DNA of 64,000 nucleotides from Fodinicurvata halophila (lineage in GTDB: Bacteria > Pseudomonadota > Alphaproteobacteria > Kiloniellales > DSM-21159): NCBI RefSeq assembly GCF_042651425.1, contig NZ_JBHSCW010000004.1, positions 186,001 through 250,000 of the forward strand, given 5' to 3'. A model generated the notes under the pieces. That model did not search any database, had not been told where the DNA came from, and worked only from the letters and a program-made list of their open reading frames with translations. Positions within the stretch are counted from its first letter, which is position 1, and every line of letters starts with the position of its first letter. Made by a program: the position numbers and the translations under genes. Of the stretch, positions 43,349 to 49,828 are shown in pieces.

Positions 43349-44773
43349 TCAGCCGAGTCGCAGAAAAAGGCGCACGAGTCGCCGGGTCCGCGACGAAAAG
43401 AGTTTGGGGGTGTAGTAGTGCGCGGCCACCTGCTTGCTGACCTCCGAGAGCGTGGGATAGGGGGCGATGATACCGGCAAGTGCGGAGAGTTTCATGTTCC
43501 GTGCGATGGCCAGGGTCCAGGGCAGTATGAGTTCGCCGGCGTGGGCCGACAGAATAGTCGCCCCGAGGATTCGGCCGGAGGGGGTGGCCAGGATCTTGAT
43601 GAAGCCCTCACTTTCGCGCTCGCAGCGCGCGCGGTCGTTCTCCGCGAGGCTGTGCTGCAGAACCTCGAATTTTCCGCCCTGTTCACGCGCCTCGGCCTCC
43701 GTCAGTCCCACCTGGGCCAGTTCCGGTGCCGTGTAGGTCACGCGTGGCAATGCCCGGTAATCAGCCTTTGCCGGCAGGCGGAAGAGCGCATTGCGCAGGA
43801 TGATGCCCGCCTGATAGCCGGCGGCATGCGTGAACTGTGGTCCGCCGATAACGTCGCCGGCCGCGAAGATCCGGCGGTTGCTGGTGCGCAGGCGGGCATC
43901 CACCTGTATGCCGCGCCGGTCGTGGACAACCTTGGCCGCCTCGAGGTTCAGGCCGTCGGTGACCGGCTGGCGCCCCGCTGCGACCAGCAGGCGGGCGCCT
44001 TCGAGAGTGGTCTCGCCCTCTTCGTTCTTCAGAACGACCTGCAAGCCCGCCGTGTCGTGCCGGACCTCAGAAATGCTGGTGTTCTCGTGTATTGCGATGC
44101 CCTCGGCCTGCAGGCGCTCGCGGAGCAGCTGGGCGGCGCCCCGGTCCTCGCGGCCGAGCATGCGGTTCATCTCGACGATGCTGACACGCGCTCCGAGACG
44201 ACGGAAGGCCTGCCCGAGCTCGCAGCCGATCGGCCCTCCGCCGAGGATGATCAGATGCTCGGGACAGTCCTGCACCTCGAAGACGGTCTCGTTGGTCAGG
44301 TAGGGGACATCCTCAAGGCCGGGTACAGGAGGGATCAGGGGACGCGAGCCGGTTGCCAGGACGAAGCGGCGGGCGTGAATGCGCTGATCGCCGACGGCCA
44401 GCTTCTGCGGCGAGAGGAACTGTGCGCTCTCGCGCAGAACCCGGACTCCAAGGCCCTCGAAACGCTCCACGGAATCGTGGGGTGCGATGCTGTCGATAAC
44501 GTCCTGCACATGAGCCTGTACGGCGGGGAAATCGATCCGGGGGGCCGCATAGGTGATGCCGAAGTCCTTCGCCTGCGCGCCCGCGTGGGCCGCCTTGGCC
44601 GCGGCCAGCAGGGACTTCGAGGGAACGCAGCCGCTGTTCAGGCAGTCGCCACCCATGTCCCCGCGTTCGATCAGGATCGTGTCGGCGCCCATCTGCGCCG
44701 CTCCGGCGGCCACGGACAGCCCGGCCGAACCGCCGCCGATCACGCAGATGTCGCAGCTTAGCTGTGCGGTCAT
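43349..44773 (-). CDS. FAD-dependent disulfide oxidoreductase (mercuric reductase / lipoamide dehydrogenase-like)
   Basis: A 474-residue class I pyridine-nucleotide disulfide oxidoreductase. It has the FAD-binding motif CVIGGGSAGLSVAAGAAQ, the redox pair GGDCLNSGCVPSKSLL, the NAD(P) motif LIILGGGPIGCELGQAF and the second FAD motif RIFAAGDVIGG. In the C-terminal domain the segment is IIAPYPTLSEVSKQ, so Tyr stands where true lipoamide dehydrogenases have the catalytic His (HPT). It is therefore unlikely to be Lpd. It overlaps the TVP38 gene by 4 bases, a pairing common in bacteria. It may reduce a membrane or quinone-linked substrate. Confidence 0.88.
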   Translation of the reverse strand: MTAQLSCDICVIGGGSAGLSVAAGAAQMGADTILIERGDMGGDCLNSGCVPSKSLLAAAKAAHAGAQAKDFGITYAAPRIDFPAVQAHVQDVIDSIAPHDSVERFEGLGVRVLRESAQFLSPQKLAVGDQRIHARRFVLATGSRPLIPPVPGLEDVPYLTNETVFEVQDCPEHLIILGGGPIGCELGQAFRRLGARVSIVEMNRMLGREDRGAAQLLRERLQAEGIAIHENTSISEVRHDTAGLQVVLKNEEGETTLEGARLLVAAGRQPVTDGLNLEAAKVVHDRRGIQVDARLRTSNRRIFAAGDVIGGPQFTHAAGYQAGIILRNALFRLPAKADYRALPRVTYTAPELAQVGLTEAEAREQGGKFEVLQHSLAENDRARCERESEGFIKILATPSGRILGATILSAHAGELILPWTLAIARNMKLSALAGIIAPYPTLSEVSKQVAAHYYTPKLFSSRTRRLVRLFLRLG

Positions 44774-45552
44774 GAGGGGCTCCCGTCCGGGCCGTCTCGG
44801 CGCCCCTTCCATCGCCGGTAGATCACCGGCAGCAGGGAGAGCAGGGCCAGCCCCAGCAGCGGACCGAGGACCTCGGGCTGGAAGACCAGGCCCAGGTCCG
44901 GCTTGCCCCCCGCCTCGAGGATTCGGCCCAGGCCGTTGCCGGCCGAGGCGTAAACCAGTGTGCCTGGCAGGATTCCTAGCAAGGTCGCCCAGAAGAAGGT
45001 GCCGAGGCGCACTCCTGCGAAGGCGGGTGCCAGGTTGACCAGCCAGAAGGGAAACAGGGGGATCAGGCGCAGGGTCAGAAGGTAGTTGAATGCGTCCTCG
45101 CGAAAGCCCCGGCGAAGTCGCTCCAGGGAGCTGCCACTACGGCGCTTCAGGACATCGCCCAAGGCGGTTCGCGCAGCCAGATAGACGGCCGTGGCCCCAA
45201 GGGTGGCCGCCACGACGGCGGCCAGTGTGGCGGGCAGGATGCCGAACAGGAAGCCGCCCGTCAGGGTCAGCAGGGTGCCCACCGGCAGCGAGAAGGCGAC
45301 GTTCAGGGCATAGATCAGCATGAAGCCGAACAGGGCGGAGAGGTAGTATGCCTCGACGAAGTCCTCGAGCCGCCGGTGATGCTCCTGCAGAAGGGTGAAG
45401 CTCACGTAGTCGCCCAACCCCAGACCGAACCACAGCACCGCACCGGCAGCCAGCAGCAGCACGAGCGGCAGGCTGCGCAACAGGCGCGAACGCGCACTTC
45501 GTGACCTGTGGGCGTCACTGTCCGAGAGGGGTTGGGAGGGCTTGTGTGACAT
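44770..45552 (-). CDS. TVP38/TMEM64 family membrane protein
   Basis: A 260-residue DedA-superfamily protein with about six helices. Family motifs are NVAFSLPVGTLLTLTGGFLFG near residue 85 and RLIPLFPFWLVNLAPAFAGV, then GTLVYASAGNGLG. The ATG at 45552 was chosen because an upstream GTG at 45633 lies inside the repeat element and has no proper spacing to a Shine-Dalgarno site. DedA/TVP38 proteins act in lipid scrambling or membrane homeostasis. It overlaps the oxidoreductase gene by 4 bases. Confidence 0.87.
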   Translation of the reverse strand: MSHKPSQPLSDSDAHRSRSARSRLLRSLPLVLLLAAGAVLWFGLGLGDYVSFTLLQEHHRRLEDFVEAYYLSALFGFMLIYALNVAFSLPVGTLLTLTGGFLFGILPATLAAVVAATLGATAVYLAARTALGDVLKRRSGSSLERLRRGFREDAFNYLLTLRLIPLFPFWLVNLAPAFAGVRLGTFFWATLLGILPGTLVYASAGNGLGRILEAGGKPDLGLVFQPEVLGPLLGLALLSLLPVIYRRWKGRRDGPDGSPS

Positions 45553-45628
45553 AACCTGAAAATCGTTTCGTGAGACCTGCGGATTGTGTCCTGTTCCAGA
45601 ACCTAGAATGAAACCTTCGCCAAAGCCA

Positions 45629-45654
45629 TTCACCTTCCAGTGAGCCCATTGTGA
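45629..45654 (-). promoter_or_regulatory. Direct-repeat operator candidate upstream of the TVP38 gene
   Basis: On the minus strand the sequence reads TCAC-n7-TCAC-n7-TGAA, giving an 11-base period; on the plus strand it is TTCACCTTCC-A-GTGAG-n6-GTGA. It ends about 77 bases ahead of the TVP38 start. A near-identical copy lies upstream of the symporter gene (48799-48824). An 11-base direct repeat is the typical site geometry of OmpR/PhoB-type regulators such as the one encoded at 40859-41560. Confidence 0.55.
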
Positions 45655-45806
45655 ACGTGCAAGTTTTCAGGCGTTGGCAGAATATCCAGGCAGGCGGTGC
45701 CCCATCCCAGGAGCGATTGCCGTTCGGTTCCGCAGGAGGCTCGACTCGATGCCAGGGCACACCCGAGGACCGGCTTGCGCCTCCTCGGGTGTGTGGCTCT
45801 GCCGTG

Positions 45807-46376
45807 TCAGCTGGCCTCTTTCCAGGCCTTTGCGCTCAAGGCCTCGTCCAGAGGCGTCTCGGCGATGTGGTTCGTGTAGTTGGAGATGGTTTTCATTGCC
45901 AGGGCCGTCAGCAGGTCGAGCAGATGACGATGGCTGTAGCCGGTCTGCAGAAACGCGTCCACGTCCTTGTGCTCGACCCACCCCCGGGCGTCGATCAGCT
46001 TGCGTGTGAAGGCCGCAAGAGCCTGGAGCTTGGGATCGGACAGCTCCCGCTGCTGGCGAACGTCCTCCAGGGTGGCGGCGTCCACGCCGGCGCGTTCACC
46101 GCCGGCACTATGGGCGGCGACGCAATAGCCGCAGCCGTTGTGAGCGCTGATGATCAACAGGACGAGTTCCGCTTCGGTTTGCGAGAAGGCACTCTCTTCC
46201 TTGAACAGGCGATTGAGGGTGACATAGGCCTTCAGGGCCGCCGGGGATTCGGACACGATGCCCATGAGGTTGGGCAGGAAGCCATAGGCTTGGTTTATGG
46301 CCTGCAGGGTTTCGCGGGACTCCTCCGGAGCATCCTCGATGTGGTGAACCTGAAATCCGTTCTTCGGCTGGGACAT
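45807..46376 (-). CDS. AhpD-like / carboxymuconolactone decarboxylase family protein
   Basis: A 189-residue alkylhydroperoxidase-like protein. The redox motif is NGCGYCVAAHSAGGE, with CxxC and the distal His of AhpD, and it is preceded by QTEAELVLLIISA. A second conserved stretch is LQALAAFTRKLIDARG. The ATG at 46376 has GGGAG 8 bases upstream. The protein probably uses the cysteines for peroxide or disulfide chemistry. It lies in the same minus-strand run as the disulfide oxidoreductase, consistent with a redox function for the block. Confidence 0.88.
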   Translation of the reverse strand: MSQPKNGFQVHHIEDAPEESRETLQAINQAYGFLPNLMGIVSESPAALKAYVTLNRLFKEESAFSQTEAELVLLIISAHNGCGYCVAAHSAGGERAGVDAATLEDVRQQRELSDPKLQALAAFTRKLIDARGWVEHKDVDAFLQTGYSHRHLLDLLTALAMKTISNYTNHIAETPLDEALSAKAWKEAS

Positions 46377-46460
46377 ATCGGATCTCCCTTGCTTGATGTG
46401 AGTCTTGGTCGCTGTCCCGAACATGGCCGGACGTCGCAGTGGGATGAAGACAAATGCCGT

Positions 46461-47357
46461 TCACATCTGTGTGAAGTTCTCTCGCGGTATGGCCTTCACC
46501 CGGAAGATGAAACCAGCTTCATGCGGATTATCGGATACCGGACGTAAAAATTGTCCAGTGGCGTTGCGTTCCTTTTGGGGGAGAACATCCAGACTGGGCC
46601 ACAGCCCGGTCTCCAGTGCCCGGGCATAGGCTTCAGACAGCCCGACGGACCGCATCCGGTCGGCTGCTTTCCGATAGTCATAGACCAGTCGATGATGTTC
46701 GATGCGCACTCCATTCTCGTCAGCTTCAAGCAATGCATACCAAGTGCTTGCAAAACCGTCGTTGGCCGGCAAGCCGATAACGCCGGGGTTGTGCCAGATA
46801 CCACTATCCAGTTGCTGCGTGAATGGCAGGCCGCTGTGGCCGCTGACCACCAAGTCGCACTGTAGCGCCTGAAGTGCCTGCCGTTTCTCATGGGCCGGAG
46901 TGGTGGGGAATACGAAGCTGTTGTTTGCCCGATGCGTGGCATGCAGAACAGCCACCCGCAGTCCCGCATAGCGAAAGAGGAGACAGTCGGGCAACTCGTT
47001 CATCCAGCTGCGTGCTGAACCATTCAGATGTGCGCGGGCAAAATCGTACCATTCCCGGGACAGCACTTCACAGGTGGAGCCTTCCTCAAAGCCGCAACCG
47101 CAGTCCGCGGCATTAATGGCGAGCTGTTCTTCGCAGTTCCCGGCTGCAACCTCGATACCCCAATTCCTCACGAAGGCAACCGAGGCTTCCGGATCACCGC
47201 AATAAGCCACCACATCGCCGTTGCAGATGCAGTGGGATGGGTTGATGTCCAGCGTCTGAGCCCTGGCGTGCAGCGCTTCAAGTGCCTGGAGATTGCTGTA
47301 GGGGCCCCCGAACAAGAGCAGCCGCCCTTCAAGTGTGCCGAGATCCTTCTTCTTCAT
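46461..47357 (-). CDS. Metallophosphoesterase-like protein with degenerate metal site
   Basis: A 298-residue protein whose framework matches calcineurin-like phosphoesterases of the YfcE/diadenosine phosphatase sort: LLLFGGPYSNLQALEAL at the N-terminus, CNGDVVAYCGDP with Asp48, AAGNCEEQ and LVVSGHSGLPF. Several metal ligands are altered. The usual DxH of the first motif is Gly18-x-Tyr20, GNH is GNC, and GHxH is GHSG. It may be inactive, use one metal, or serve another role. It overlaps the symporter gene by 4 bases and so is co-translated with it. Confidence 0.78.
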   Translation of the reverse strand: MKKKDLGTLEGRLLLFGGPYSNLQALEALHARAQTLDINPSHCICNGDVVAYCGDPEASVAFVRNWGIEVAAGNCEEQLAINAADCGCGFEEGSTCEVLSREWYDFARAHLNGSARSWMNELPDCLLFRYAGLRVAVLHATHRANNSFVFPTTPAHEKRQALQALQCDLVVSGHSGLPFTQQLDSGIWHNPGVIGLPANDGFASTWYALLEADENGVRIEHHRLVYDYRKAADRMRSVGLSEAYARALETGLWPSLDVLPQKERNATGQFLRPVSDNPHEAGFIFRVKAIPRENFTQM

Positions 47358-48733
47358 AAGTTTCCTTCCACTTTTCTGACGCGTCCCGCGACAAAGGCTC
47401 CGCAGCCTGTGACCAGGGCCAGCAGGCTGAGCAGGAGCAGTTTCGAGTAGTCGTGGTTCAGGCCGGTCAATGCACCGATCAGATCCGTGTAACCGCTGCT
47501 TTCGAGAAAATAGAAAACTGCGGCGAGGGTGGCGGCCGCGAAGGCTGTCAGATAGGCCCAGCGGCGGACTCTCCAGTCGCGCCAGATACAGAAGAACACG
47601 ACCGGTGCCAGAAACAGAGAGGCGGTTCCGCTGATGGCCACCGCGTCAAAGAGGTCGTCGCTTCCGAACAACAGGAGAACAAGACCCAGCCCCATGAAGA
47701 TGGCCATGGCCGCACGGCCGGCAAACAGCGTGGCGGGAGCAAGTCGCATTCCGAGGATCGAGAGCTTTGCTGCGCTGGAGAGTGTGGAGTCCAATGTCGA
47801 GACGGCCGAGAGAATCAGGGCAATGTTCAGCAGGATCATGGTAGAGGGGCCCATGATCCGAGATAGAGTGGCCATCAGATCCTCTCCCTCCAGTCGATGT
47901 GCCCCGGCATGCAATCCCAGCAAGCCGAAGGCAAGAATCAGGAGCAGACTGATCCAGCAGGCATGATAGAAGCTCTGGCGGGTGGTCCGGCGATCGGCAA
48001 GGAATCCGCGGTCCATCATGACGGGATCGTGCAAGGGATAGCTCCACACCTGCAGCAGTGCCACAGCCAGGAGTGACCAGCCCGGAGCCTCCATGTCAGC
48101 CGTGGCGAACGACAGGCTGACGGGTAGAGAGAAGTCCTGGGCGGCGAGTGTCTGGCCTAAAAGAACGGCCAATACGACAATCAGGGCAGTGGCCTGAAAG
48201 ACATCGGTCCTGATGGAGGCACGCAGGCCGCCCAGCATCGAATAGCCAAGTGTCACTCCCGCAACGGCCAGGATTGACAGGATATACCCAAGGGATCCCG
48301 CCTGGCCGAAAAGAATGCCGATCACCAAGAGGTTGGCAAAGACCTCACTTGCCAGTCGCAGCGCAACGACGAAGTTGTAGCAGACCGTTCCTGCTGTTCC
48401 GAAGTGGTCGGCCAGACAATTCTGCACGCTTTCATAGCAGCGTCGAAAGCGCAGTGCATCGATGATCCAAGCGCCAGTGAGGAAGGACAGGTAATAGCTT
48501 GCATAAGCCAGCACACCTGGCAGGCCGTAGAAATATCCGAGGATTCCTGCATTCAGCAGCGAGCGCGCAAAGATCCAGGTAGTGACCTGCGAAAGAACGA
48601 TGGTCCAGAGGCTCGGGGTCTGTCCCGTTTCGCTGAGCCCGCCGAAGAAGCCGGTCACTGTGCGGACGCGCGGCGAGACGATGTAGCTGAACAGGGTTAT
48701 GAATATAATTGATGCTGTCAGGATCGGGACCAT
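47354..48733 (-). CDS. Sodium:solute symporter family (SSS/SLC5) transporter
   Basis: A 459-residue membrane protein with about 12-13 helices. SSS features include LGYSMLGGLRASIRTDVFQA and the sodium-site-like LSAVSTLDSTLSSAAKLSIL. It is somewhat short for the family. The ATG at 48733 is preceded by GTGGA. A direct-repeat element lies 65 bases upstream. Its substrate is unknown; the co-translated phosphoesterase-like gene might act on or sense the imported solute. Confidence 0.83.
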   Translation of the reverse strand: MVPILTASIIFITLFSYIVSPRVRTVTGFFGGLSETGQTPSLWTIVLSQVTTWIFARSLLNAGILGYFYGLPGVLAYASYYLSFLTGAWIIDALRFRRCYESVQNCLADHFGTAGTVCYNFVVALRLASEVFANLLVIGILFGQAGSLGYILSILAVAGVTLGYSMLGGLRASIRTDVFQATALIVVLAVLLGQTLAAQDFSLPVSLSFATADMEAPGWSLLAVALLQVWSYPLHDPVMMDRGFLADRRTTRQSFYHACWISLLLILAFGLLGLHAGAHRLEGEDLMATLSRIMGPSTMILLNIALILSAVSTLDSTLSSAAKLSILGMRLAPATLFAGRAAMAIFMGLGLVLLLFGSDDLFDAVAISGTASLFLAPVVFFCIWRDWRVRRWAYLTAFAAATLAAVFYFLESSGYTDLIGALTGLNHDYSKLLLLSLLALVTGCGAFVAGRVRKVEGNL

Positions 48734-48798
48734 TTGTTCCACATTCCGCTGCGAGCAAAGGGATCGCACAGGCTAGTGCCATAGACCGAGTTGAGCTA

Positions 48799-48824
48799 TT
48801 CACCTTCCGGTGAGTGCTCCGTGA
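48799..48824 (-). promoter_or_regulatory. Direct-repeat operator candidate upstream of the symporter gene
   Basis: This is the second copy of the element found at 45629-45654: TCAC-n7-TCAC-n7-TGAA on the minus strand. Of the 26 positions, 19 or more are identical, including the flanking AGC before ATTCACC on the plus strand. It is also about 37 bases before the -35 of the divergent rpmH promoter. See the finding on this pair. Confidence 0.55.
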
Positions 48825-48860
48825 TCGTCCTTGGCGTGGGGCTGGAGGCCGCCGGCAACA

Positions 48861-48889
48861 TTGACAGGGCGGCGAGGGGCTTCTATACA
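48861..48889 (+). promoter_or_regulatory. Sigma-70 promoter of rpmH-rnpA
   Basis: TTGACA (48861-48866), a perfect -35, is 17 bases from TATACA (48884-48889). It lies 36 bases upstream of the rpmH start and drives the rpmH-rnpA-yidD-yidC run. This is the best promoter match in the window. Confidence 0.8.
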
Positions 48890-48924
48890 GCCCGCAATCT
48901 GCAAGATACTGATGGAGAAGAAGG

Positions 48925-49059
48925 GTGAAGCGCACCTATCAACCCAGCGCGCTGGTCCGCAAGCGTCGTCACGGCTTTCGCAGCCGCATGGCGACCGCAA
49001 ATGGCCGCAAGGTTATCGCCCGCCGTCGCAGCAAGGGTCGCAAGCGTCTGAGCGCCTAG
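48925..49059 (+). CDS. rpmH: 50S ribosomal protein L34
   Basis: A 44-residue protein, the normal L34 length, starting at GTG with GGAG 7 bases upstream. It begins MKRTYQPSALVRKRRHGF and continues with SRMATANGRKVIARRRSKG, rich in Arg and Lys as expected for L34. It is followed 4 bases later by rnpA, the universal order. Confidence 0.97.
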   Translation: MKRTYQPSALVRKRRHGFRSRMATANGRKVIARRRSKGRKRLSA

Positions 49060-49063
49060 GTCC

Positions 49064-49498
49064 ATGACCACCTTCCCGAAGGCAGGGCGGCTGTTGAAGC
49101 GGTCCGATTTCCTTCGGGCGGCCAGGCGCGGAGTGAAGGCTGCCCGGCCCGGGCTGGTACTCCAGGCCTACGACCGCGACAGGGATATGAAAGACAGCGC
49201 TCTGCCGGATGGGCAGGGCGCTTCGCCGTTCCGCGGCATGCGTCTCGGCCTGACCGCCAGCCGCAAGGTCGGAAATGCCGTGACCCGCAACCGGGCCCGG
49301 CGCCGCCTGCGCTCGGCCGCGGAAGAGGTTCTGCCCGTGTGTGGCAGGCCGCGCACGGACTATGTCCTGATCGCGCGTGCGGAGACGCCCGTGCGCCCTT
49401 ATGACGCGCTGCTCGAGGATCTGCGCTCGGCCATTCGGCAGATCGAGAAGAAGCGCGGCGGCACGGGAAAAGAAAAAACGGTGGCGACGAAACAATGA
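49064..49498 (+). CDS. rnpA: Ribonuclease P protein component
   Basis: A 144-residue RnpA that assists the catalytic RNA in tRNA 5' processing. It starts FPKAGRLLKRSDFLRAARRG and carries the RNR motif GNAVTRNRARRRLRSA. It is slightly longer than E. coli RnpA, with an inserted stretch (DRDRDMKDSALPDGQGASPF) and a Lys-rich tail. Its stop overlaps the yidD start by 4 bases. Confidence 0.95.
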   Translation: MTTFPKAGRLLKRSDFLRAARRGVKAARPGLVLQAYDRDRDMKDSALPDGQGASPFRGMRLGLTASRKVGNAVTRNRARRRLRSAAEEVLPVCGRPRTDYVLIARAETPVRPYDALLEDLRSAIRQIEKKRGGTGKEKTVATKQ

Positions 49499-49806
49499 CC
49501 CAATCCAGCCCTTTCAGGTTTGCGCGACAGGCTCTGGTGCTGGGGATGATCGCCCCCATACGCGTCTATCAGTGGGTGATCTCGCCGGTGCTGCCCGCCT
49601 CCTGTCGCTACAGTCCATCATGTTCCGCCTATGGCGTGGAAGCCCTGCGCCGGCACGGCCCCTTAAGGGGTGGCTGGCTGACCCTCAGGCGTATTTTACG
49701 TTGCCATCCCTGGGGAGGAATGGGATACGACCCCGTGCCGGAGCACAAGGGGACCTCCAGCTGCCGGCCGTCCGAACCGTCCGCCGCTTCGCGCAGATCT
49801 TTCTGA
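49495..49806 (+). CDS. yidD: Membrane protein insertion efficiency factor YidD
   Basis: A 103-residue YidD. The core is IRVYQWVISPVLPASCRYSP, then SCSAYGVEALRRHGPLRGG and LRCHPWGGMGYDPVP, with the conserved cysteines of the family. The C-terminal ~18 residues are Ser/Arg-rich. It sits between rnpA and yidC as usual, 22 bases before yidC, and helps insertion of membrane proteins through YidC. Confidence 0.95.
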   Translation: MTQSSPFRFARQALVLGMIAPIRVYQWVISPVLPASCRYSPSCSAYGVEALRRHGPLRGGWLTLRRILRCHPWGGMGYDPVPEHKGTSSCRPSEPSAASRRSF

Positions 49807-49828
49807 AGCCCTCGGAGCCGCTTCGCTT

